In this document: positions 7,339 to 14,552 of the stretch, piece after piece
How the letters are laid out: each line of letters opens with the position of its first letter
Numbering within the stretch: position 1 is the stretch's first letter
Assembly: GCF_001653715.1 (NCBI RefSeq)
Contig: NZ_LWHQ01000052.1
Coordinates: forward strand, 1-43,905
DNA: 43,905 nucleotides
Direction of reading: 5' to 3'
DNA from: Methylobacterium platani
GTDB lineage: Bacteria; Pseudomonadota; Alphaproteobacteria; Rhizobiales; Beijerinckiaceae
Made by a program: the position numbers and the translations under genes
The notes under the pieces: model-generated
What the model saw: the letters and a program-made list of their open reading frames with translations, nothing else
Told to the model about the DNA's origin: nothing
Database searches by the model: none

Positions 7339-8484
7339 ATGACCGGCCCTGCAACGACCGGCTCCGCCTACCGCTTCGGCATCGAGGAGGAGTTCTTCCT
7401 GGCGGATGCCGCGACCCGCGGCACGCCGCGCAGCGGCGTCCAGGGCTTCCACGCCGCCGCCAGGGCCCTGCTGCCGGCGGCCGAGCGCGAGCTGCTGCAG
7501 AGCCAGATCGAGATCGCGACGCCGCCGGCCACCGAGGCCGAGGAGGCGCGGGCGGGCCTTTCGGGACTGCGCCGGGGCCTGGCCGAGATCGGCCGGGCGC
7601 ACGGGATCCTGGTCTTCGGCGCCGGCACCCATCCGGGCGCCGCCTGGGACGCGCAGGCGCCGACCGACGGGGCGCGCTACCACGGCATCCTCGACGAGGT
7701 GCGGATGGTCGGGCAGCGCACCCTGGTCAGCGGCATGCACGTCCATGTCGAGGTGGAGCGGCCGGACGACCGGGTCGACCTGATGAACCGGCTGCTGCCG
7801 TTCCTGCCGGCGCTGCTCGCGCTCTCGGTCTCCTCGCCGTTCTGGGAAGGGCGCGACACCGGCCTGTGCGGCTACCGCCTCAGCGTGTTCGGCGAGATGC
7901 CGCGCACCGGCCTGCCGGACCTGTTCGCGAGCGAGGCCGAGTTCGAGCGCTACGTCGCGGTGATGCAGGCCGCCGGCGCGATCCGGGATGCGAGCTTCCT
8001 GTGGTGGCACCTGCGGCCCTCGATCCGCTACCCGACGCTCGAGCTGCGCATCGCCGACAGCTGCACCCGGGTCGACGACGCGGTGGCGATCGCCGGCCTC
8101 TACCGCTGCCTCGTGCGCGCCGCCGAGCGCCGGCGCGACCTCCATGCCGGCCTCGACGGGGTCGCCCGGGCGGTGATCCGCGAGAACCTGTGGCGGGCCC
8201 AGCGCGACGGCGTGCGCGCCGCGCTGATCGATCCGCAGGCCGGGCGCGCGGTGCCGTTCACCGAGGCCCTGGAGGGGCTGCTGGCGCTCGTCGCCGAGGA
8301 CGCGGCGGCGCTGGGCTGCACGGACTCCCTCGACGAAGCCCGCCGCATCGCCCGCGACGGCACCAGCGCCGACCGCCAGCGCGCGGCCTACGCCGCGGCG
8401 CGGGGCGCGGACGGCGCGGACGAGGCCGGCATCGCCGCGGTGGTCGACGCGCTGGCCCGCGAGACCGAGGGGCGGGCGGCATGA
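7339..8484 (+). CDS. GCS2-family carboxylate-amine ligase (YbdK-like)
   Basis: This 381-aa ATP-grasp-like ligase belongs to the glutamate-cysteine ligase type 2 family (PF04107). The N-terminal FGIEEEFFL, the central SGMHVHVEV, and LRPSIRYPTLELRIAD are the family motifs, contributing Mg-ATP and substrate ligands. Length is normal (370-400 aa). E. coli YbdK has weak gamma-glutamylcysteine ligase activity, and the true substrate of most members is unknown. It is 60 bp downstream of the sigma 1.1-like gene on the same strand, so they may be co-transcribed. The 3' neighbour is convergent. Confidence 0.88.
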   Translation: MTGPATTGSAYRFGIEEEFFLADAATRGTPRSGVQGFHAAARALLPAAERELLQSQIEIATPPATEAEEARAGLSGLRRGLAEIGRAHGILVFGAGTHPGAAWDAQAPTDGARYHGILDEVRMVGQRTLVSGMHVHVEVERPDDRVDLMNRLLPFLPALLALSVSSPFWEGRDTGLCGYRLSVFGEMPRTGLPDLFASEAEFERYVAVMQAAGAIRDASFLWWHLRPSIRYPTLELRIADSCTRVDDAVAIAGLYRCLVRAAERRRDLHAGLDGVARAVIRENLWRAQRDGVRAALIDPQAGRAVPFTEALEGLLALVAEDAAALGCTDSLDEARRIARDGTSADRQRAAYAAARGADGADEAGIAAVVDALARETEGRAA

Positions 8485-8530
8485 GGCGGAGACATGGGGA
8501 GGGGCAGGGGCAGCAGCGGGGGCAGGGCGC

Positions 8531-9448
8531 TCATCCCCGCCCGGCCCCGATGAAGTCCACGAAGGCCCGCAACGGCGCCGGCAGGTAGCGCCGGCCCGGA
8601 TAGTACAGGAACGGCCCGGAGAAGCGCGGCCACCACGGCTCCAGGACCGGCTCCAGCGCCCCGCTCTCGAGATGCGGCCGCAGCCAGTCCTCGAACAGAG
8701 TGACGACCCCGACACCGGCGAGCGCCGCCTCGACCGCGAGGTCGGTCGCGGTGCCGACCCGCACGGTGAGCGGGCCGCCCGGCTCGATCCGCACGGTCTC
8801 GCCGTCGCGCTCGAACGCCCACTCGGTCGCGGCGCCGCTGGCGAAGCGTCCGCGCAGGCAGGCATGGTCGAGGAGGTCGCGCGGATGCGCCGGCCGCCCG
8901 CGACGGTCGAGATAGGCCGGCGCCGCGGCGGTGGCGAAGCGCTGCTCGCGCGGGCCGATCGGCACCGCGATCATGTCCGGCTCCAGGCGCTCCTCGTAGC
9001 GGATGCCGGCGTCGCAGCCCGCCGCCAGCACGTCGACGAAGCCGTCCTCGGCGACGATGTCGAGGTGGATGTCGGGATAGGCGGCGAGGAAGGGCGGGAC
9101 GATGGCCGGCAGCACCAGCCGTGCCGCGCTCACCGGCACGTTGAGGCGAAGCGTGCCGGCCGGGCGATCGCGAAAACCGTTGACCACGTCGAGGGCCGCC
9201 GCGACCTCGCCGAGCGCGGGTTTGAGCCGCTCCAGGAGCCGCGTCCCGGCCTCGGTCGGCGCGACGCTGCGGGTCGTCCGGTTGAGGAGCCGGACGCCGA
9301 ACCCCGCCTCAAGCCGGCGCAACGCCTCGCTCAGGGACGAGGCGCTGACGTTGCCGATGCGTGCCGCCTCGCGAAAGCCGCCGGCCTCCGCCACCGCCAC
9401 GAAGGCGGACAGGTCGCCCAGATCCAGGTCGCTCGACTTCGCCGCCAT
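8531..9448 (-). CDS. LysR-family transcriptional regulator
   Basis: 305 aa. The N-terminal winged helix-turn-helix (LGDLSAFVAVAEAGGFREAA, then SSLSEALRRLE and RLLNRTTRSVAPTEAG) is followed by a periplasmic-binding-protein-like effector domain (about residues 92-300). It is the AaeR/PA2206 style that often controls a divergently transcribed oxidoreductase. Here the aldo-keto reductase starts 97 bp away on the opposite strand, so it is the probable target. The C-terminal part (PWWPRFSGPFLYYPGRR) is typical of this subgroup. Confidence 0.92.
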   Translation of the reverse strand: MAAKSSDLDLGDLSAFVAVAEAGGFREAARIGNVSASSLSEALRRLEAGFGVRLLNRTTRSVAPTEAGTRLLERLKPALGEVAAALDVVNGFRDRPAGTLRLNVPVSAARLVLPAIVPPFLAAYPDIHLDIVAEDGFVDVLAAGCDAGIRYEERLEPDMIAVPIGPREQRFATAAAPAYLDRRGRPAHPRDLLDHACLRGRFASGAATEWAFERDGETVRIEPGGPLTVRVGTATDLAVEAALAGVGVVTLFEDWLRPHLESGALEPVLEPWWPRFSGPFLYYPGRRYLPAPLRAFVDFIGAGRG

Positions 9449-9545
9449 CGTTCGCGATCCCGCACAGCCCGTTCGGATTGCACCGGCTTATCACGCAGCG
9501 CGCCGGCTTCTAGATCCGGATCGTCATCGACGAAGGAGACGGACC

Positions 9546-10436
9546 ATGAGCGGGATCGAGACGGCGGGGACCTACGCCCTGGGTGACCGGCGCGTGACGC
9601 GGCTGGGCTACGGCGCGATGCAGCTCGCCGGGCCGGGCGTGTTCGGCCCGCCGAAGGACCGGGACGAGGCCGTCGCGGTCCTGCGCGAGGCGGTGGCGCG
9701 GGGCGTCGACCACATCGACACCAGCGACTTCTACGGACCCCACGTCACGAACGCGATCATCCGCGAGGCGCTGCATCCGTATCCGGACGGCCTCGTGATC
9801 GTCACCAAGGTCGGGGCGTCCCGCGGCGCCGACGCCTCGTGGAACCCGGCCTTCTCGGCCGAGGCGCTGACCGCGGCGGTGCACGACAACCTGCGCCATC
9901 TCGGCCTCGACGTGCTCGAGGTGGTCAACCTGCGGGCGATGTTCAGCGTGCACGGGCCGGCCGAGGGGTCGCTCGCCGCGCCGCTCGAGGTCCTGGCCGA
10001 CCTCCAGCGCCGGGGGCTGATCCGCCGGATCGGGCTCAGCAACGTCACCGCCGCGCAGGTCGCCGAGGGGCGGACGATCGCCGAGATCGCCTGCGTGCAG
10101 AACCACTACAACCTCGTCCACCGCGCCGACGACGCCCTGATCGACGCGCTGGCCGTCGACGGGACCGCCTACGTGCCGTTCTTTCCGCTCGGCGGCTTCA
10201 GCCCGATCCAGTCGCAGGGCCTGTCCGAGGTGGCCCGCTCCCTCGGCGCGACGCCGATGCAGGTGGCGCTGGCCTGGCTCCTGCGCCGGTCGCCCAACCT
10301 CCTGCTCATCCCCGGCACGTCCTCGCGCGGGCACCTGCGGGAGAACCTGGACGCGGCCGCGCTGGACTTGCCGGACGACGCGCTGCGGGCGCTCGACGGT
10401 CTCGCCGCCGCCGGGGCGCCGGCGCCCGGGCATTGA
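9546..10436 (+). CDS. Aldo/keto reductase
   Basis: A 296-aa NADPH-dependent TIM-barrel oxidoreductase. Catalytic tetrad elements are visible: Asp and Tyr in HIDTSDFYGPH and Lys in IVTKVG. The usual His is replaced by the VVNLRAM segment, as in AKR subgroups close to pyridoxal reductase. The cofactor-binding end IPGTSSRGHLRENLDA is typical. A strong Shine-Dalgarno (GAAGGAGA) precedes the ATG at 9546. Divergent from the LysR gene, which likely controls it. The substrate is not predictable; reactive aldehydes are plausible. Confidence 0.92.
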   Translation: MSGIETAGTYALGDRRVTRLGYGAMQLAGPGVFGPPKDRDEAVAVLREAVARGVDHIDTSDFYGPHVTNAIIREALHPYPDGLVIVTKVGASRGADASWNPAFSAEALTAAVHDNLRHLGLDVLEVVNLRAMFSVHGPAEGSLAAPLEVLADLQRRGLIRRIGLSNVTAAQVAEGRTIAEIACVQNHYNLVHRADDALIDALAVDGTAYVPFFPLGGFSPIQSQGLSEVARSLGATPMQVALAWLLRRSPNLLLIPGTSSRGHLRENLDAAALDLPDDALRALDGLAAAGAPAPGH

Positions 10437-10518
10437 CGCGGCCACGGGCGGGGGAGGTCGGCACCGTGCCGATGCCCCGCGCCCATGGTCGTCCGGGGCC
10501 CGGGTCAGGTGCGCGATG

Positions 10519-10535
10519 CGGGGGCCCGGCCCCCG
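10519..10535. terminator. GC-rich hairpin after the aldo/keto reductase gene
   Basis: Arms CGGGGGC and GCCCCCG with a 3-nt loop lie 83 bp past the reductase stop. There is no clear U-tract, so termination would be weak or factor-assisted. Confidence 0.35.
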
Positions 10536-10548
10536 TACACGCGATTCG

Positions 10549-10564
10549 CATAATGTATCTTATG
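10549..10564. promoter_or_regulatory. AT-rich dyad upstream of the antitoxin-cupin gene
   Basis: CATAA and TTATG flank TGTATC in an otherwise GC-rich stretch, about 100 bp before the start codon. An AT-rich island here probably marks the promoter, and the dyad could be an operator. The regulator is unknown. Confidence 0.35.
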
Positions 10565-10665
10565 GAACCGGAAGAGCGATCCGAGCGCCTGGGCGCTGGC
10601 CGCGATGGGCCCGAAGCGCCGCGGTTTCCCTTCTGGTCGGCGCCGATCCCGTGCATCATGGCACG

Positions 10666-11268
10666 ATGACCGACCTTGTCGAACTGGTGATCGCACGCCT
10701 GCGCGAGCTGCCGCCCGACGCGCAGGACGAGATCGCCGGCGCCATGCTGGCGCTGGTCGATGCCGCCTCGGAGCCGGTCGCCCTCAGCCCCGAGGACCGG
10801 CCGTCTCCCGCCGAGTCGCTCGAACAAGCCGCTCGGGGCGAGTTCGCCAGCGACGAGGACATCGAGGCGATCTGGGCGAACCATGCCCCCGATCGCCAGC
10901 CGCCATCGACCGCCAGCCTCTTCGCCGGCCTGCCCGCGACGGCCGAGGCCGACGAGCGGATCGATATCCTGATGCAGGCCCCGCAGGCCCGCATCGAGCG
11001 GATCGTCTCGACCGGCCAGGCCAGCCCGCCGGGCTTCTGGTACGACCAGCCCTGGGACGAGTGGGTCGTGCTGCTCGCAGGTTGCGCCGGCCTGCGCCTG
11101 GACGGCGAGACGGAGTCCCGCCGCCTCGGCCCCGGCGACCACCTCACGATCCCGGCGCATCGGCGCCACCGGGTCGAGTGGACGAGCCCCGACCGAGCGA
11201 CGGTCTGGCTCGCGGTGCATCTCGCGCCCGTGGATCAGCCGTCGACCGCGACCGACAGCCCGTCATAG
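10666..11268 (+). CDS. Fusion of antitoxin-like N-terminus and cupin domain
   Basis: 200 aa. Residues 1-75 look like antitoxins of the type paired with ParE/RelE toxins. A helix LVELVIARLRELPPDAQDEI is followed by LSPEDR and the tail GEFASDEDIEAIWANHA, which normally wraps a toxin. Residues about 80-190 form a small cupin: GQASPPGFWYDQPWDEWVVL, then LRLDGE and IPAHRRHRVEW. His/Glu metal ligands of the cupin are only partly evident. Cupins of this kind usually stand alone, starting near SLFAGLP, so the gene looks like a fusion. No toxin gene is adjacent. The last 34 bp overlap the convergent metallohydrolase. An internal start for a cupin-only product is possible. Confidence 0.75.
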   Translation: MTDLVELVIARLRELPPDAQDEIAGAMLALVDAASEPVALSPEDRPSPAESLEQAARGEFASDEDIEAIWANHAPDRQPPSTASLFAGLPATAEADERIDILMQAPQARIERIVSTGQASPPGFWYDQPWDEWVVLLAGCAGLRLDGETESRRLGPGDHLTIPAHRRHRVEWTSPDRATVWLAVHLAPVDQPSTATDSPS

Positions 11269-12044
11269 GCCGGCACCACGCCCGGCGGCAGGCGCCGGCG
11301 CAGGGTCTCGTAGTCGAGGTCGGTGTGGAGGTTGGTCAGGATGGCCCGGCGCGGCGCCACCTCCTCGATCAGCGCCAGGGCGTCCGAGACCGAGAAATGC
11401 GTCGGATGGGGCGAGTCGCGCAGCGCGTCGACGATCAGGAGGTCGAGGTTGCGCAGCTGCGCCTTGGCGGCGTCCGGCATGGTGCTGACGTCGGGCGCGT
11501 AGGCCGCGTCGGCGAAGCGAAACCCTAAGGCCTTCTCCTCGGGCCCGTGCTCCATCACGAAGGCCGTCGCCGTCACCGGCCCGCCCGGCCCCTCGACCGT
11601 CACCGGCGCGCCGGTCTCGAGCGCGTGCAGGTCGAGGATCGGCGGGTAGAGGCTGCCCGGCCGCGAGGTGAAGCAATAGGCGAAGCGGGCCCTGAGCAGC
11701 TCGGAGGTCGTGGCGTCGGCATGGACCGCGATGCGCCGGCGCATGTGGATCACCAGCGGGCGCACGTCGTCGATGCCGTGGGTATGGTCGGCGTGCGAGT
11801 GCGTGAAGAGGATGCCGTCGAGGCGCGTCAGGCCCGCGTCGAGGAGCTGCTCGCGCAGGTCCGGCGAGGTGTCGACGAGGAGTGTGGTCGCCTCGCTCTC
11901 GGCGTCGCGGCGCTCGACCAGGAGCGAGCAGCGCCGGCGCCGGTTCTTGCGCTCGGCCGGGTCGCAGGCGCCCCAGCCGTAGCCGACCCGCGGCACGCCG
12001 CCCGAGGAGCCGCAGCCCAGGATGCGAAGGGTCAGGGTCGGCAT
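11235..12044 (-). CDS. MBL-fold metallohydrolase, PhnP-like
   Basis: 269 aa. The metallo-beta-lactamase metal site THSHADHTHGIDD is visible, and the N-terminal ILGCGSSGGVPRVG plus CDP-containing segment are typical of PhnP-like phosphodiesterases. C-terminal HFSVSDAL and LTNLHTDLDYETL complete the fold. PhnP cleaves cyclic phosphoribosyl phosphate, but the alphaproteobacterial copy beside metG-tatD is usually annotated only as an MBL hydrolase. It starts 12 bp past the tatD stop and is the last gene of the metG-tatD operon. Confidence 0.9.
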   Translation of the reverse strand: MPTLTLRILGCGSSGGVPRVGYGWGACDPAERKNRRRRCSLLVERRDAESEATTLLVDTSPDLREQLLDAGLTRLDGILFTHSHADHTHGIDDVRPLVIHMRRRIAVHADATTSELLRARFAYCFTSRPGSLYPPILDLHALETGAPVTVEGPGGPVTATAFVMEHGPEEKALGFRFADAAYAPDVSTMPDAAKAQLRNLDLLIVDALRDSPHPTHFSVSDALALIEEVAPRRAILTNLHTDLDYETLRRRLPPGVVPAYDGLSVAVDG

Positions 12045-12056
12045 GCGGGAAAACCC

Positions 12057-12869
12057 TCAGCGGTGGGCGGCGGCCTTGTCGAACAGGCGGTAGAAATTGG
12101 CGGTGGTGAGGGCCGCGAGGTCGTCGGCGCTCACGCCCACGGTCTCGGCCAGCACCCGGGCGGTGTCGGCGACGAAGGCCGGCTCGTTCGGCCGGCCGCG
12201 ATGGGGCACCGGCGCCAGATAGGGCGCGTCGGTCTCGACGAGCAGGCGCTCGCGCGGCACGGCTCGCGCGATCGACCGGATCTCGTCCGAGTTGCGGAAG
12301 GTGACGATGCCGGAGAACGACACGAACAGGCCGAGCTCCACCCCGATCTCGGCGAGGCGCCGGCCCGACGAGAAGCAGTGCAGGACCGCCTTGAACGTCC
12401 CGCGCGCCATCTCCTCGGTCAGGATGGTCGCCACGTCCTCGTCGGCCTCGCGGGCGTGGATGACGAGCGGCAGGCCGCTCTCCCGCGCCGCCGCGATGTG
12501 GGTGCGGAAGACGCGCTGCTGCACGTCCCGGGGCGCGTAATCGTAATGGTAGTCGAGCCCGGCCTCGCCGATGCCGATGCAGCGCGGATGGCGCGACAGC
12601 GCGACGATCTCGTCCGCCGTCACGTCGGGCTCCTCGCCGGCCTGGTGCGGGTGGGTGCCGATCGTGAACAGCACCTCGGGATGGGCCTCGCTTAAGGCCC
12701 GGTAGGTCTCGAACCGGGCGACCCGGGTCGAGATCGTCACCATCCGGTCGATCCCGGCGCTCCTTGCGCGGGCCAGGACCTCGGGCAGCCGCTCGGCGAG
12801 GCCGGGCGAATCGAGGTGGCAATGGCTGTCGACCAGGCTTGCGCCTCGGGGGCTGTCGACCAGGCTCAC
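12057..12869 (-). CDS. tatD: TatD-family metal-dependent hydrolase (DNase)
   Basis: This 270-aa TIM-barrel nuclease has the TatD motifs DSHCHLD, IGEAGLDYHYD, IHAREADED, LHCFSSG and ETDAPYLAP. Family members are 3'-5' exonucleases active in DNA damage handling. The start is a GTG at 12869 that overlaps the metG stop (GTGA). The first 19 residues hold a tandem repeat, SLVDS-PRGA-SLVDS, caused by a 27-bp duplication. The native start was probably in the inner copy, so this protein carries nine extra residues. The order metG-tatD-MBL hydrolase is common in alphaproteobacteria. Confidence 0.93.
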   Translation of the reverse strand: MSLVDSPRGASLVDSHCHLDSPGLAERLPEVLARARSAGIDRMVTISTRVARFETYRALSEAHPEVLFTIGTHPHQAGEEPDVTADEIVALSRHPRCIGIGEAGLDYHYDYAPRDVQQRVFRTHIAAARESGLPLVIHAREADEDVATILTEEMARGTFKAVLHCFSSGRRLAEIGVELGLFVSFSGIVTFRNSDEIRSIARAVPRERLLVETDAPYLAPVPHRGRPNEPAFVADTARVLAETVGVSADDLAALTTANFYRLFDKAAAHR

Positions 12870-12877
12870 GCCTCGGG
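12824..12877. repeat. 27-bp tandem duplication at the metG/tatD junction
   Basis: Units 12824-12850 and 12851-12877 are identical except for two adjacent bases. The outer copy keeps the metG stop and the tatD GTG; in the inner copy the two changed bases remove both signals. This suggests duplication followed by selection against a second stop/start. Confidence 0.85.
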
Positions 12878-14425
12878 CTCCACGTAGCGCGGGAAGATCG
12901 GGCTCGGCGCCGGCAGGCTCGTGCCCGGCACGAGGCGATGGCCCGGCCCGACATCGGCCAGTTGCCGCGCCTCGGGCGCCACCGCGAGCAGGTCGAGGAG
13001 CCGGGCGGCGGCCGTCGGGATGAAGGGCTGGACCAGGATGCCGACCGCCCGCAGCACCTCGGCGGTGGTGTAGAGCACCGCCTCCATCCGGGCCGGGTCG
13101 GTCTTGCGCAGGGCCCACGGCTCCTGGCCGGCGAAGTAGCGGTTGGCCTCCGCCACCACGGCCCAGATCTCGGCCAGCACCGCGTGCAGGGCGAGGTCCT
13201 GCATCAGCCCCCTCGCCTTCCCGGGCAGCGCGTCGGCGAGGGCGAGCAGCGCCCGGTCGGCGGCGGCCGGCTCGCCGGCTTGCGGGAAGGGTGCGGGGAT
13301 CTGGCCGCCGCAATTGCGGGCGATCATGGTCAGCGAGCGCTGGGCGAGGTTGCCGAGGTCGTTGGCGAGGTCGGCGTTGAGCCGGTTGACGATCGCCTCG
13401 TGCGAGTAGCTGCCGTCCTGGCCGAACGGCACCTCGCGCAGCACGAAGTAGCGCAGGGGATCGACGCCGTAGGTGTCGGCCAAGCCGACCGGATCGACGA
13501 CGTTGCCGACCGACTTCGACATCTTCTCCCCCTTGTTGAGGAGGAAGCCGTGGCCGAAGACGCGCTTCGGGACCGGGAGGCCGGCCGACATCATGAAGGC
13601 CGGCCAGATGATGGCGTGGAAGCGGATGATGTCCTTGCCGATGACGTGGAGGTCGGCCGGCCAGTAGCGCCAGCGCGGATCCGCCTCGTCGGGGAAGCCG
13701 CAGGACGTGATGTAGTTCGTCAGCGCGTCGACCCAGACATACATCACATGGCCGGGCTGGCCCGGCACCGGCACGCCCCAGTCGAAGGTGGTGCGGCTGA
13801 CCGCCAAGTCCTGCAGGCCCGAGCGGACGAAGCTCAGAACCTCGTTGCGGCGCGAATCGGGGCCGATGAAGTCGGGATGGGCCTCGTAATGGGCGAGCAG
13901 GCGCTCGGCATAGGCCGAGAGCCGGAAGAAGTAGCTCTCCTCCTCGACCCACTCGACCGGCGTGCCGGTCTTCTCGGCCCGGCGGCTGCCGTCGGGGGCG
14001 GTGACCAGCTCGGCTTCGTCGTAATAGGCCTCGTCGCGGACCGAGTACCAGCCGGCATATTTGGCGAGGTAGATGTCGCCGTTCTCCTCCATCCGGCGCC
14101 ACAGGGCCTGCGCGGAGGCGATGTGGTCGGCATCGGTGGTGCGGATGAAGCGGTCGAAGGAGCAGTCGAGCCGCTCGGCCATGGCGCGGAAGCGCGGCGC
14201 CATGTCGTCGACGAAGGCGCGCGGGCTGATCCCGGCCTTGGCGGCGGTCTGCTGGATCTTGAGGCCGTGCTCGTCGGTGCCGGTGGTGAAGAACACGTCG
14301 TAGCCGTCGAGGCGCTTGAAGCGCGCGATCGCGTCGGCGGCGATCACCTCGTAGGCGTGCCCGATATGCGGCACCCCGTTGGGGTACGAGATGGCGGTGG
14401 TGATGAAGTACGGCTCGCCCGCCAC
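12866..14425 (-). CDS. metG: Methionyl-tRNA synthetase
   Basis: 519 aa; charges tRNA-Met in the cytoplasm. The class I signatures PHIGH (residues 19-23) and KMSKS (301-305) are present. It lacks the zinc-knuckle insertion and the C-terminal dimerisation domain, matching the short MetG type of alphaproteobacteria. I choose a GTG at 14425 (MAGEPYFITTAISYPNG) because homologues begin just before YFITT. The only in-frame ATG, at 14524, would add 33 residues of arginine-rich sequence without conservation. It is first in the operon with tatD and the MBL hydrolase; holB, often upstream elsewhere, is absent. Confidence 0.93.
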   Translation of the reverse strand: MAGEPYFITTAISYPNGVPHIGHAYEVIAADAIARFKRLDGYDVFFTTGTDEHGLKIQQTAAKAGISPRAFVDDMAPRFRAMAERLDCSFDRFIRTTDADHIASAQALWRRMEENGDIYLAKYAGWYSVRDEAYYDEAELVTAPDGSRRAEKTGTPVEWVEEESYFFRLSAYAERLLAHYEAHPDFIGPDSRRNEVLSFVRSGLQDLAVSRTTFDWGVPVPGQPGHVMYVWVDALTNYITSCGFPDEADPRWRYWPADLHVIGKDIIRFHAIIWPAFMMSAGLPVPKRVFGHGFLLNKGEKMSKSVGNVVDPVGLADTYGVDPLRYFVLREVPFGQDGSYSHEAIVNRLNADLANDLGNLAQRSLTMIARNCGGQIPAPFPQAGEPAAADRALLALADALPGKARGLMQDLALHAVLAEIWAVVAEANRYFAGQEPWALRKTDPARMEAVLYTTAEVLRAVGILVQPFIPTAAARLLDLLAVAPEARQLADVGPGHRLVPGTSLPAPSPIFPRYVEPEA

Positions 14426-14552
14426 GACAGGTTTCCCGGAATAGGAGGCTTCGGATCGGTCGGGGCGCCCGCGCGGCGGCGCCCTCTCCCGAGCCTTAGA
14501 GCAAATTCGGGCAGCGGTGCCCACCCCTTCCGCAGCCGTTTCCGCGTCGCTC

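Noticed and set aside
5320..8865. A 1181-residue minus-strand frame covering the P450 and beyond
   Set aside because: Only the part from 6717 to 5320 has P450 motifs. The upstream part is antisense to the sigma 1.1-like and ligase genes and shows no conserved motif; it is open only because of GC bias.
9449..9545. A defined LysR-binding T-N11-A box
   Set aside because: Divergent spacing is right for one, but I could not find a dyad with that pattern; only a GATCCGGATC palindrome is visible.
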